Origin: UBA7662 sp943369355
Lineage (GTDB): Bacteria > Bacteroidota > Bacteroidia > UBA7662
DNA length: 64,000 nucleotides
Reading direction: 5' to 3'
Assembly (NCBI GenBank): GCA_943369355.1
Contig: CALRMX020000002.1
Coordinates: 62,001 to 126,000, forward strand
This document shows positions 10,701-18,857 of this stretch, piece after piece (the stretch's first letter is position 1; the number at the start of each line of letters is the position of its first letter). The translations under genes were made by a program, and so were the position numbers. Under the pieces are notes generated by a model that was not told the DNA's origin, ran no database searches, and saw nothing but the letters and a program-made list of their open reading frames with translations.

Positions 10701-11539
10701 AAGGAGCAGCTAGTGTCAAAAATGGACAATGGAGCTTCACATTTATTGTCCCACGCGACATCGCTTACAACTTCGGCTATGGAAGAATCAATCTATATGC
10801 CCAAGATGCAAGCCGCGATGCAGCCGGCGACTTCCGCAACGTAATTGTTGGCGGCACAGATACCAATTTTGTGCAAGACGATACCGGCCCGCTACTCCGT
10901 CTTTATATGAACGATCGGAGTTTCGTGAATGGAAGTATTACCAATCCAGAACCCATATTTTATGCCGATGTTACCGATAGTAGTGGTATAAACACTGTAG
11001 GGAGTGGAATTGGCCGCGATATTACTTTGGTTAGAAATAATGACCTGAGCAACCCTATTATCCTCAACGATTTTTATCAAGCCTCACTCGACGATTATAC
11101 GAGTGGACAGGTGCGCTATCCATTCGATGACTTGGAGCCAGGGAACTATAAACTTCAACTCAAAATTTGGGATGCATTCAATAATGCAAGCGATGGGGAG
11201 CTCGATTTCATCGTTTCCGATAATGCAGGCTTGAGCATTGCGAATCTGCTTAATTATCCCAACCCATTTACTACTCGAACTACCTTTCATTTCGACCACA
11301 ATCGTCCGGGCGAAACCCTCGAAACCCTACTTCAGGTGTACTCGGTTAGCGGAAAGTTGGTAAAAACTATTCGGCAAGAAATTATAACCAATGGTTTCCA
11401 TTCCGACCAGCTGGTTTGGGACGGTTTAGATGATTATGGCGACCGAATTGGTAGAGGAGTGTATATTTACAAGTTAAGAATTCAAACTTCTCGAGGCGAA
11501 CGTGCAATAGAATCGCAAAAGCTCGTTATTCTACGATGA
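7739..11539 (+). CDS. porU: Type IX secretion system sortase PorU
   Basis: Surface C25 (gingipain-like) cysteine protease that removes the sorting domain of T9SS cargo and attaches it to A-LPS. I choose ATG 7739 (1266 residues) because it opens a clear signal peptide, MKKFLLFPVLILTF to VVAQ; an upstream in-frame TTG at 7631 would put 36 unlikely residues before it. An N-terminal beta-rich region precedes the C25 domain, which keeps the catalytic pair: His776 in LNYSGHGGVNG and Cys810 in VTATCEFARFDDP. The C-terminus (SIANLLNYPNPFTTRTTF through GRGVYIYKLRIQTS) is the FlgD-like/sorting-type domain PorU itself carries. porV follows after 42 bp, the usual pairing, since PorU and PorV work in the attachment complex. 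Confidence 0.93.
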   Translation: MKKFLLFPVLILTFPALVVAQGEQQTLQWLGIQKEVISETKSRNQLQCHPCTYPAGSSAAPIYVGSIKEASQLAMADLRSEVVPRELLEGIEYLDNLPTNFTLNQQSGLARKQLETNYQVNTLRKNLTTGQVERLLSFRVQVVSRNLPATLQKRAALRTTATSSVLSTGDWFKIGIPSTGMYKIDRQALSRIGINPDAIDPRQLRIYGNGGGMLPTANAVHRWDDLVENAITVVGEADGRFDANDYVLFFAEGPNEWKYNTVSNRYGHHTNIYSDTNYYFITVAPGNAKRVINQVVPPSANRTSSEYDLLVQYEKDEKNLLTSGSVWYGESFDLTTTRSFNFNLPNLITSQPVNLEVDLAGRSLGVSSNFIVTANSTTVFNLPVSATSSYYLDQYAKRANGVTNLNISTSNIVITVTYNKPNTFSFGYLDYIWLQGRGNLSMSGIGNQLYFSDKASVGVGNVTNFTVGGLDASGAIWDVSNPTNAVAMVINNGTFIRETDTLKKFIAFNGSSFPAPVAAGKIQNQNLHALPPTDMIIVSHPQFLAQAEDLAAHRRQKDGLTVTVVTPEQCYNEFSSGRQDITAIRSLMKHLYDNAPAGKEPKYLLLFGDASYDFKYRTPGNTNYVPSYQSEFSLDPLSSYASDSYYGLLDDNEGTFQVNSAERMDIGIGRIPVTTNQQAADVVAKIKRYDSPESFGDWRNVVGFLADDEDNNQHLNDAEANVNYVESRYPQAIVRKYFFDAYRQESRPGGTRYPDLNRDLNARINSGMLILNYSGHGGVNGAAEERVLTIPEIQSWNNRNKLMLMVTATCEFARFDDPGFLSAGEWTLLNPNGGAIALLTTTRVTFTNYNADITRFMYNDNLFNKSSGEYPRLGDVMMRSANPLLGVINTRNFSLLGDPSMRLAYPEERSNVLKINNVNVGATPDTIRALARVTISGNISDQNGLVDTTFNGVLYPTILDKFSNITTLVNDQGSRPYTFREFRNILFKGAASVKNGQWSFTFIVPRDIAYNFGYGRINLYAQDASRDAAGDFRNVIVGGTDTNFVQDDTGPLLRLYMNDRSFVNGSITNPEPIFYADVTDSSGINTVGSGIGRDITLVRNNDLSNPIILNDFYQASLDDYTSGQVRYPFDDLEPGNYKLQLKIWDAFNNASDGELDFIVSDNAGLSIANLLNYPNPFTTRTTFHFDHNRPGETLETLLQVYSVSGKLVKTIRQEIITNGFHSDQLVWDGLDDYGDRIGRGVYIYKLRIQTSRGERAIESQKLVILR

Positions 11540-11556
11540 CTATGTTTTCAAGAAGT

Positions 11557-11564
11557 TATATTTG
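11557..11564 (+). promoter_or_regulatory. Candidate -7 element upstream of porV
   Basis: TATATTTG matches the Bacteroidota -7 consensus TAnnTTTG and lies 17 bases before the porV ATG. No good -33 TTTG is visible at the usual distance. It suggests porV may be transcribed separately as well as from porU. Confidence 0.35.
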
Positions 11565-11581
11565 TCAAATATTCTTTAAGC

Positions 11582-12805
11582 ATGCAAATTACTAAACTAC
11601 TGACCCTCACAATAGTTAGCTTCATGGCCTGGCCATCTTTTGCTAAGGCACAAATCTCCACTGGCGAATTGGGAGGCGGTAATCGACTCAATACGATAAC
11701 TACTGCAGTTCCTTTTTTGATGATTTCACCCGATGCACGTTCAGGAGCCATGGGTGATGTTGGTGTTGCGTTATCGCCCGATGCAACCGCCATGCACTGG
11801 AATGCTGCGAAAATGGCATTCGCCAAAGATAAAGTTGGCATAGCGATGAACTATACCCCTTGGCTACGCAACCTAGTTCCAGATATTGCCCTGACCTATC
11901 TCAGCGGATATGTTCAAATCGACGAATTACAGTCGTTTGGAGCATCTTTACGTTATTTTTCACTAGGCGACATTACCTTCACCAATCTAAATGGTGACGC
12001 CATAGCCACCTTTGCACCTAACGAATTTGCTGTCGACGGAGGTTATTCCCGTAAACTCAGTGACCGTTTTTCGGTGGGTGTAGCACTTCGCTACATTTAT
12101 AGCAATTTGGCTGGTGGATTGGATGCCAACGCACAAACACAAGCCGGCCAGTCATTTGCTGGCGACTTGTCATTCTATTACCAGCAGCCTATCACGGTGG
12201 CAGAGAAAAAGTCGGAGCTTTCATTTGGTTTAAACATCTCCAACCTCGGCGCTAAAATTGCGTACACCGAATCTGGTAACGAAAACTTTATTCCCACTAA
12301 CCTTCGCTTAGGAGGTGCTTTAAAGATGCAAATCGACGACTACAACAGCATTACGGTTACAGCCGACATCAATAAGCTTTTAGTACCCACCAATCCTATT
12401 TATAGAGTTGACTCCGCCAACAGAATCATCTTTGATGCAAACGGAAACCCAGAGATAGAACAGGGCGAAGACCCTAACTTGAAATCACCCATTCAAGGTG
12501 TGTTTTCTTCCTTCAACGACGCTCCCGGTGGATTTCAAGAAGAACTTCGCGAAATAAATGTATCGGCAGGAGTAGAATATTGGTACAACAATCTGTTCGC
12601 TCTTCGTGGCGGTTATTTTTACGAGCACCCAACCAAAGGTGGAAGACAGTTTTTTAGCATGGGGGCAGGATTAAAGTACAATGTCTTCAATCTTAATTTC
12701 TCCTATCTCGTTCCCACTACCAATTTACAAGGTGGTAATCCACTCGAAAACACTTTGCGCTTCAGTCTATTATTCGACTTACAAGCTTTCGCATCTAGAG
12801 ACTAG
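11582..12805 (+). CDS. porV: Type IX secretion outer membrane protein PorV (LptO)
   Basis: A 407-residue FadL/OmpP1-like beta-barrel that shuttles T9SS cargo from the translocon to the PorU attachment complex. The signal peptide ends FAKAQ; the following ISTGELGGGNRLNTITTAVP and PDARSGAMGDVGVALSPDA segments are the conserved N-terminal region of PorV. Later strands include LRLGGALKMQIDDYNSITVTA and YEHPTKGGRQFFSMGAGLKY. Gene order porU-porV is the same as in characterised gliding species. A bidirectional hairpin follows about 20 bases after the stop codon. Confidence 0.93.
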   Translation: MQITKLLTLTIVSFMAWPSFAKAQISTGELGGGNRLNTITTAVPFLMISPDARSGAMGDVGVALSPDATAMHWNAAKMAFAKDKVGIAMNYTPWLRNLVPDIALTYLSGYVQIDELQSFGASLRYFSLGDITFTNLNGDAIATFAPNEFAVDGGYSRKLSDRFSVGVALRYIYSNLAGGLDANAQTQAGQSFAGDLSFYYQQPITVAEKKSELSFGLNISNLGAKIAYTESGNENFIPTNLRLGGALKMQIDDYNSITVTADINKLLVPTNPIYRVDSANRIIFDANGNPEIEQGEDPNLKSPIQGVFSSFNDAPGGFQEELREINVSAGVEYWYNNLFALRGGYFYEHPTKGGRQFFSMGAGLKYNVFNLNFSYLVPTTNLQGGNPLENTLRFSLLFDLQAFASRD

Positions 12806-12825
12806 TAATAGCTAAGTTCAACCAT

Positions 12826-12851
12826 AAAAGCTGCTTCATGCAGCTTTTTTT
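12826..12851. terminator. Bidirectional terminator between porV and the MBL-fold hydrolase
   Basis: Nine-bp arms (12826-12834 and 12840-12848), five-base loop, T run on the plus strand and A run on the left side. It serves porV well. For the convergent gene it overlaps the last codons around 12850. Confidence 0.75.
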
Positions 12852-13491
12852 ATGGCTGAAAAAACGGATTAGTCCTTTTTTCATACCCAATAGTAGTAGC
12901 TGGACCGTGCCCGGGATATACCACAGTCTCATCAGGTAAGTTAAACAGCTTTTCTTTCACCGATTGAATGAGTGTGCCATAATCGCCACCAGGCAAATCA
13001 GTACGGCCAATGCTGCCCCGGAAAAGTACATCACCTGAAATAATCCAACCTCCAGCAGGATAATAAAAACAGATACTTCCAGCTGAATGTCCAGGTGTAA
13101 ATAGGATTTCCAATTTTTCGGCACCGAGATAAAAAACATCGCCTTCATCTAACCAATTTTCGGCCTCAGGGGAGGCTAGCGGTGGAAAGCCAAACATGGG
13201 CGCATACGTTGAAAGTCTATCTAAATTACTCTTTTCCAGTTTGTGCATCCAAGGTTTTAATCCATACGTATCGGCTACCCATTGGTTTCCTAAAACGTGA
13301 TCGATATGGGCATGTGTAAGTAACAAACGTTCTGGAATCAGACCAGAAGCTTTAATCCAATCTCCCAGCTGTACTTTTTCTGCTTCATCGTAACAACCTG
13401 GATCAAGGATGACAGCGCGCTGACGTTCGTCATAAATCACATACGTATTTTCGCTGAACGGATTGAAGGTGAAAAGCTTTAGGTTTAACAT
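12850..13491 (-). CDS. MBL-fold metallo-hydrolase, glyoxalase II/YcbL-like
   Basis: A 213-residue cytoplasmic hydrolase of the metallo-beta-lactamase superfamily. The di-metal motif LLTHAHIDH (His60, His62, Asp64, His65) is complete, followed by FTPGHSAGSI, the bridging Asp in SGDVLFRGSIGRTDLPGGD, and the last His in VYPGHGP. The GRxDLPGGD and short C-terminus match single-domain YcbL-type proteins rather than full glyoxalase II, which has an extra C-terminal substrate domain. A thioester substrate such as S-lactoylglutathione or another thiol conjugate is possible; the true substrate cannot be read from sequence. Confidence 0.88.
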   Translation of the reverse strand: MLNLKLFTFNPFSENTYVIYDERQRAVILDPGCYDEAEKVQLGDWIKASGLIPERLLLTHAHIDHVLGNQWVADTYGLKPWMHKLEKSNLDRLSTYAPMFGFPPLASPEAENWLDEGDVFYLGAEKLEILFTPGHSAGSICFYYPAGGWIISGDVLFRGSIGRTDLPGGDYGTLIQSVKEKLFNLPDETVVYPGHGPATTIGYEKRTNPFFQP

Positions 13492-13537
13492 ACGCTAAGT
13501 CGCCGAACTCCGTATTTTTATAAGCTTGTCGGCCGTG

Positions 13538-13545
13538 CAAAGATA
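13538..13545 (-). promoter_or_regulatory. Candidate -7 element upstream of the MBL-fold hydrolase
   Basis: On the minus strand this reads TATCTTTG, a match to TAnnTTTG, 46 bases before the hydrolase ATG. No clear -33 element was found. Confidence 0.3.
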
Positions 13546-13576
13546 AACCTTCGCGGTGGGTCAGTGTTTCGAGAAT

Positions 13577-16500
13577 ATGTTTCGACAAAAAATTGGTTGT
13601 TATACGCTTGTTTTACTGTTCCTGTTCGCGGGCAACAGACTTGTTCATGCGCAAAACCAAGGTGCTCAAACATTCTTCGGTAAAAACAAAATACAATACC
13701 ACGATTTCGAATGGTCGTCGTTAAAAGGCCCCAATTTCGAAGTGTTTTATCATGTGGGTGGTCGAGAATTAGGCGTTTATACAGCCACAATCGCAGAAGA
13801 AACAATTCGTCAAGTTGAAGATTTTTTGAATTACAAGGCCGATGGGAGGTATCAGATTTTAATCTACAACAACATTCACGACCTCAATCAAACTAATCTG
13901 GGCTTCGACTTGGAGAGTTATAATACGGGAGGGTTAACAAGGCTTACAGGCAACAAGGTACTTGTGCATTTTGGAGATAGCCGAGAAGAGTTTGTTCGTG
14001 AATTGCGCTTAGGAATAGCCAAAGTGCTCATTTTCGACATGATTTATGGGGGAAATATCGGCGAGCGACTACAAAGTGCAGCCACCATTTATTTACCCGA
14101 CTGGTACCTCAATGGCTTGTTCAACTACATTCGCGACGACTGGAATACCCATTCCGACAATGAGCTCAGAGAGCTCATCAATTCAGGTCGTTACAAAAAA
14201 TTCAACCAGCTACTCCTCAAAAATGGAGACTTAGCAGGCCAAGCTTTTTGGTATTACATAGCAGAAACCTACGGCCGTAACGCTATTCCCAACATCATTT
14301 ACCTTACCCGAGTGAATCGCGATTTTAAAGCGGGTTTGCGGTATGTAACCGGCAAAAAGCTCAAACCACTCACCAAAGAGTGGTGGACTTTTTACCAAAC
14401 CCGATATTCGGGTGATGACCTCGATAAAGTAACCCCTTCTGATACGCTGTTCTTGCGCAAATTCAAAAGAAATGCAGAAATCACTCAGCTTAAGCCGAGC
14501 CCCAATGGCAAAAAAATGGCCTATGTCGAGCACCGGAAGGGCATTCACCGGATGTACGTTCACGATTTCGATACCGGCAAACGGAAACGAATTCATAAAA
14601 GTGGTGTAAAGTGGCAGCTTCTGGCGAATAAAAATCAGTACCCTGTATTGGCGTGGCATCCCAATGGCCAAAGCATTGCCTTTTTTTACGACATCAAAGG
14701 ACGGGTACACTTCGGCACAATTCGTTTTCCTGAAAAAGGAAAGCCCGAATTGAATACCTACCCGCTTTTTCGATTTGATCAGATTTATAGTATCGACTAT
14801 AGTCCCGACGGACAACATCTGGCTGTTGCGGCAGGCCGAAGCGGACAAAGCGACCTGTATTTGTATCACATCCCTAGCAAACGAATTATCCCTTTAACCT
14901 TCGACCCGTTTGATGACTTTGAGCCCCGCTTTTTAGGTCGTCCCGATCAAATAGCTTTTGCTTCAAATCGACCGATAGATACCTTGATGCAAAACATTGG
15001 TGACTCGTTGCAGGGGCTTGCCACGACCGACATCTTTGTACATCACAATACCGAAGAAAAAAAGAATCGGGTACAGCGAATTACCAATACCCCTGATGTA
15101 AACGAACGACAGCCCATTTGGCTCAACAAACAATATTTTGCCTTTCTCAGCGACGAAAGCGGCGTGGTTAATCGCAGAATAGGCTATTTAGACAGCATCC
15201 CTGAGTACATTTTACGAGATACTTCAATCAACATTACCGACAGTTTGGGTACCCGAACGCTGGTAAAAACCGATACGCTGGTTCGCTACCGCGATACAGC
15301 CTATTCGCAATTGGTTAGTAATTACGCTAGAAATATTGAGTGTCACAATGCCCACCCCCGTACGGGCCAACTTTATGAGAGTTTCGACAAAGTTGAAAAA
15401 CGACCTCTGATTTATAAAAACCGATACAATTTAAACGATTGGAATACGCTCAACGCTTCGGCTACGGCGACGAGCCTACGTAAGCAACCAAAAATTCAGG
15501 CACCATTTACCGGAAATACAAGCACAAGTGCAACCCCAACAGGTGATGTTTTCGGCATGCTCGACAATCTTGCCTACCGAAAAAAGAGAGATAGTACCAA
15601 TACGCCTGATTCTTCTCGGTATACCTTCCAATCTCCCTATCGTTTTCCATTGCTAGATGAAAAAGACGAAGAGGCAAGCGACAGAAAGTATGTTGAGATA
15701 GAAGCTTTCCGGAAAACTGCTACCCCCCGCAATAAAGACCCGTATCGTTTAGCGCAAACCCGTCTTTACACAACGGATATGTCGATTGACTACGTGGTTT
15801 CGCAAGCTGGGAACACACTTTTTGAGAACAACATGCCCAGTTTGGTTATCAGCTCTCTCAATAGTTTGAACCAAAACATGGGCATAGTGCTCAAGGCAGG
15901 ATTAACCGACGTATTTGAGGATAATAAACTTTCGGGGGGGATGCTCATCAACAGCGACTTGAGTAACAATCAGTACTACCTCATGTACGAATACTTACGA
16001 AACCGCTGGGATCAACGGTATATATTAGTGCAACAGCGGAGTCGGCGTCAGGAAGTTAACAATGTATTTAGAAATACAGCACTCGAAGGCATTGCCTCGT
16101 TCAACTACCCCATAAACCGGTATCAGAGTGTACGGTTGGCAGGTATTTACCGTCGCGACCAGGAAGAGCTGTTGGGTACCGATCAACAACAGTTAAGAGC
16201 TGATCCTGTGGTAGAAAATTGGGCCGGCATTAAAACTGAATTTGTGCAGGATAATACTACCGAGCTGGCATTGAATACTTTACGAGGCACTCGCTGGAAG
16301 TTTTACGTTGAAGCGTATAAATTCCTCAACGTACCCAAAGATTATATGACCGTAATCGGTTTGGATTTTCGCACGTATTTACCCATTTACAAAAACATGA
16401 TTTGGGCCAATCGGGTTGCTGCTAATGCTTCTTTGGGCAATCGCAAGGTACTTTATGTGCTCGGAGGTGTCGACAATTGGATTCGCCCACAAACCGATAA

Positions 16501-16948
16501 TCAACTTGCCCCTCCAGCAGGTGAGAACTTTGCATTTCGGGGTGTAGGAACCAATTTGCGCGGATTTTTTCAAAATGCCCGAAATGGCAGCAACTACGTG
16601 CTGATCAACTCCGAGCTGCGTGTTCCGGTAGTTACCTTAATCAGCCGTTCACCCATTTCGAGCGACTTTCTTAGAAGCCTTACTGTGGTAGGCTTTACCG
16701 ATATCGGAACAGCATGGAGCGGCACTAGTCCTTTTCGCAGCGACAATCCCTTTAACGTCACTGAATTTGAAAACGGCCCTGTTCGTGTAACGGTAGTCAC
16801 CAATAAAAATCCCGTGGTCATGGGGTATGGCTTTGGATTTCGGGCGCGTTTGTTTGGCTATTTTATCCGTGCCGATCGCGGCTGGGGACTCGACGATGGA
16901 CAAATCCTTCGTCCGGTTTGGTATTTTTCGCTCAGTCTTGACTTTTAA
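13577..16948 (+). CDS. Large fusion: degenerate peptidase-MA domain, beta-propeller and Omp85-like barrel
   Basis: ATG 13577 gives 1123 residues with a signal peptide ending VHAQ (an in-frame GTG lies seven codons upstream). Residues about 35-290 resemble peptidase-MA gluzincins, but the HExxH position reads RELRL (141-145) and the third-ligand segment reads DWYLNGLFNY (175-184) instead of WxxEGxA, so zinc binding looks lost. Residues about 300-600 contain TolB/WD40-like blades (PSPNGKKMAYVEHRKG, WHPNGQSIAFFYDIKG, DYSPDGQHLAVAAG, QIAFASNRPID). The C-terminal 380 or so residues look like an Omp85/D15-type barrel: FRGVGTNLRGFFQNARNG, a conserved SELRVPVV strand, VVGFTDIGTAWSG and a terminal aromatic, YFSLSLDF. 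I infer an outer-membrane protein presenting a propeller in the periplasm or on the surface; its function is unknown. Confidence 0.8.
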   Translation: MFRQKIGCYTLVLLFLFAGNRLVHAQNQGAQTFFGKNKIQYHDFEWSSLKGPNFEVFYHVGGRELGVYTATIAEETIRQVEDFLNYKADGRYQILIYNNIHDLNQTNLGFDLESYNTGGLTRLTGNKVLVHFGDSREEFVRELRLGIAKVLIFDMIYGGNIGERLQSAATIYLPDWYLNGLFNYIRDDWNTHSDNELRELINSGRYKKFNQLLLKNGDLAGQAFWYYIAETYGRNAIPNIIYLTRVNRDFKAGLRYVTGKKLKPLTKEWWTFYQTRYSGDDLDKVTPSDTLFLRKFKRNAEITQLKPSPNGKKMAYVEHRKGIHRMYVHDFDTGKRKRIHKSGVKWQLLANKNQYPVLAWHPNGQSIAFFYDIKGRVHFGTIRFPEKGKPELNTYPLFRFDQIYSIDYSPDGQHLAVAAGRSGQSDLYLYHIPSKRIIPLTFDPFDDFEPRFLGRPDQIAFASNRPIDTLMQNIGDSLQGLATTDIFVHHNTEEKKNRVQRITNTPDVNERQPIWLNKQYFAFLSDESGVVNRRIGYLDSIPEYILRDTSINITDSLGTRTLVKTDTLVRYRDTAYSQLVSNYARNIECHNAHPRTGQLYESFDKVEKRPLIYKNRYNLNDWNTLNASATATSLRKQPKIQAPFTGNTSTSATPTGDVFGMLDNLAYRKKRDSTNTPDSSRYTFQSPYRFPLLDEKDEEASDRKYVEIEAFRKTATPRNKDPYRLAQTRLYTTDMSIDYVVSQAGNTLFENNMPSLVISSLNSLNQNMGIVLKAGLTDVFEDNKLSGGMLINSDLSNNQYYLMYEYLRNRWDQRYILVQQRSRRQEVNNVFRNTALEGIASFNYPINRYQSVRLAGIYRRDQEELLGTDQQQLRADPVVENWAGIKTEFVQDNTTELALNTLRGTRWKFYVEAYKFLNVPKDYMTVIGLDFRTYLPIYKNMIWANRVAANASLGNRKVLYVLGGVDNWIRPQTDNQLAPPAGENFAFRGVGTNLRGFFQNARNGSNYVLINSELRVPVVTLISRSPISSDFLRSLTVVGFTDIGTAWSGTSPFRSDNPFNVTEFENGPVRVTVVTNKNPVVMGYGFGFRARLFGYFIRADRGWGLDDGQILRPVWYFSLSLDF

Positions 16949-17591
16949 ACTGCCAGCTTTTAGCAATACCGTATTGGGCCAATCCGTAGGTTAGCATTAC
17001 CCAAAAGTCGGCGTATTGAACAGGCTCCAAAAAACGATTCCACGCAAGCAGCGTATCCGATAGCATAAAAAGCATGGCACCAGCTACCAATATTTTGTTT
17101 CCAGCTGGAGCGAACCCTCCCCGGTGCACAGCGGCTAACATCATAAAGGTTATTGCCCCCACATAAATCGTTACCGGTATAACCAAATCACCTAAACTCG
17201 GGTATAAGCGAGCATAAACCAGTAAGGCTAACGTGAGCACCGGTAGCACTTTAATGGGTTGTTTTTTTAGCACCCCAGGCTCCGTTTTACCAGCTCTTCG
17301 TAAAAAACCTACTCCATAGCTTAGCTGTGCAATCAAGAAAGAACCCAAACCAAGCATGAAGAAAATGGGCTTTTCGCTTTGAATAAGCAATATATCGCCA
17401 ATCCAGGAAAACAACATGGCTGCTAAAATGATCTTCCTGTTCCACAGCTCAGCGCCGAGCATCAGCATCAATAAAGGAAGCAAAAGTACTTTGGTGGTTG
17501 CAGCCAAAGCAGCTTGATCAATAAAAAGCAAAAGCAAATGGGCAACTAAAGTTGCAGAAAAAGCAACTTCAAATGGTCGACTGCGCGGCAT
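16932..17591 (-). CDS. Lysoplasmalogenase-family membrane protein (YhhN/TMEM86)
   Basis: A 219-residue integral membrane protein of about eight hydrophobic segments, with the YhhN hallmark FSWIGDILLIQ (about residues 61-71) and later MLFMLSDTLLAWNRF. Animal TMEM86 members hydrolyse the vinyl-ether bond of lysoplasmalogen; most bacterial members are uncharacterised. It overlaps the upstream AGMO-like gene by 23 bp, so the two are almost certainly co-transcribed and translationally coupled. The last residues overlap the convergent fusion gene by 17 bp. Confidence 0.85.
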   Translation of the reverse strand: MPRSRPFEVAFSATLVAHLLLLFIDQAALAATTKVLLLPLLMLMLGAELWNRKIILAAMLFSWIGDILLIQSEKPIFFMLGLGSFLIAQLSYGVGFLRRAGKTEPGVLKKQPIKVLPVLTLALLVYARLYPSLGDLVIPVTIYVGAITFMMLAAVHRGGFAPAGNKILVAGAMLFMLSDTLLAWNRFLEPVQYADFWVMLTYGLAQYGIAKSWQFKSQD

Positions 17592-18783
17592 GTTTGTGTG
17601 GAATAATAAAGAGGAAAATCAAACTGGTCACGGCGGTGAGTCCACTTACGAAAATCACACCCGGATGGAACCCACTTAGAAACGACAAAACAGCTACTAC
17701 CACTACCCAACGTACCGCTTCGTAAGCGAAGCTCCTTTCTTTGCCTTCGAGCAACCATGCCATGACCATGACCGAAACAAAAACGATAAATACTAAGGCA
17801 ACTTGCTCTAGGCGCGAAAATGCAGGCAGATTGAAGAGCACATAACTTGTAAATCCAAGGATGAGTAAGTACTGTATGAGCACATAGCTGTTGAGCTCAA
17901 TGGACACTGCCGTATTGAACTTGGTATAGGTATCACGCTCAACAACTTGTGGAGCCCGGTAGCCCCCGAGTTCGTCAGGAAGCCAGCCCGGTTTGTAAAA
18001 CAAGACTTTCAGCTTGTTTCTTAAGCCTTTTACACGTTTTAGGTCGGTCCAAAGATCGCCGAAGTGTTTAACCTGTAAATACACTGGGTTCCAACTATTA
18101 GAGGGCGAGGTAATGCCATAAACGGGTTCTTCTTCTTCCTTCTGAAATGTGCCAAACATACGATCCCAAATAATCAAGCTACCCGCGTGGTTTTTATCGA
18201 TGTATTTGGGATCACGGCCATGATGCACCCGATGATGCGATGGAGTATTGAATACATATTCAAGCCATCCGAGCGATTTTATCGTTTGGGTGTGAATCCA
18301 GAACTGGTATAAGGTATTCCACGCCGCGAGATATAAAAAAAGCTCTGTTTTGAATCCGATAAGCGCTAATGGTATATACACAATAGAGGTAAAGAATTTC
18401 TGGAAAGCCCCTTGACGTAGGGCCACACTCAGGTTATAATCTTCACTTTGATGATGGACTACGTGTCCTGCCCAAAACAAGTTTATCTCATGACTTAGTC
18501 GATGAGCCCAATAGTAAAAGAAGTCGACCATCACAAACAGGGTGACGGTCCAGTACCAAGCATCTGGGACAGTAAATATTCTCCAGTTCGTATAAAAATA
18601 GTGGTACACTGCTACGGTTAGAACTCCTCCGAATACACCGCTAAGCTGTTCAGTTATTCCGCAACTGATGTTCGTCAAAGCATCATTTAGCCTGTAAAGC
18701 CCACTTTTTCTGAACCTGTCGTAAACTACCTCGAGGCCAATTAGGAGAAAAAAAACAGGTATGGATAAAACGATCGGGTTCAT
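17569..18783 (-). CDS. Fatty acid hydroxylase/sterol desaturase superfamily protein, alkylglycerol monooxygenase-like
   Basis: A 404-residue membrane di-iron oxygenase. All histidine boxes are present: HRLSH (94-98), HVVHH (107-111), His164 in WIHTQ, PSHHRVHH (181-188) and DKNHAGSLIIWDRMFGTF (196-213), surrounded by hydrophobic segments at both ends. The length, the WIHTQ element and the long C-terminal membrane tail recall alkylglycerol monooxygenase (TMEM195), which cleaves ether-linked alkylglycerols using tetrahydrobiopterin, more than short sterol desaturases. The overlapping lysoplasmalogenase gene strengthens an ether-lipid theme, but substrate is inferred. Confidence 0.85.
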   Translation of the reverse strand: MNPIVLSIPVFFLLIGLEVVYDRFRKSGLYRLNDALTNISCGITEQLSGVFGGVLTVAVYHYFYTNWRIFTVPDAWYWTVTLFVMVDFFYYWAHRLSHEINLFWAGHVVHHQSEDYNLSVALRQGAFQKFFTSIVYIPLALIGFKTELFLYLAAWNTLYQFWIHTQTIKSLGWLEYVFNTPSHHRVHHGRDPKYIDKNHAGSLIIWDRMFGTFQKEEEEPVYGITSPSNSWNPVYLQVKHFGDLWTDLKRVKGLRNKLKVLFYKPGWLPDELGGYRAPQVVERDTYTKFNTAVSIELNSYVLIQYLLILGFTSYVLFNLPAFSRLEQVALVFIVFVSVMVMAWLLEGKERSFAYEAVRWVVVVAVLSFLSGFHPGVIFVSGLTAVTSLIFLFIIPHKHAAQSTI

Positions 18784-18807
18784 TCGGTTGGTCTTAACGT
18801 GTTTAGC

Positions 18808-18839
18808 TTGTCAACTCTGCGCAATTTCCGCTATTTTTG
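18808..18839 (+). promoter_or_regulatory. Candidate tatA-gatA promoter
   Basis: TTG at 18808-18810 and TATTTTTG at 18832-18839, separated by 21 bases, fit the Bacteroidota -33 TTTG and -7 TAnnTTTG arrangement. Transcription would start a few bases later, just before ATG 18858, which supports that start over the upstream in-frame TTG that overlaps the -7 element. Confidence 0.5.
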
Positions 18840-18857
18840 CATTCTAAATTTAGCAAA

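Noticed and set aside
14231..14869. 212-codon minus-strand frame opposite the large fusion gene
   Set aside because: Long but lies wholly antisense to a convincing coding sequence, has no recognised domain or signal, and its composition fits a shadow of the opposite strand.
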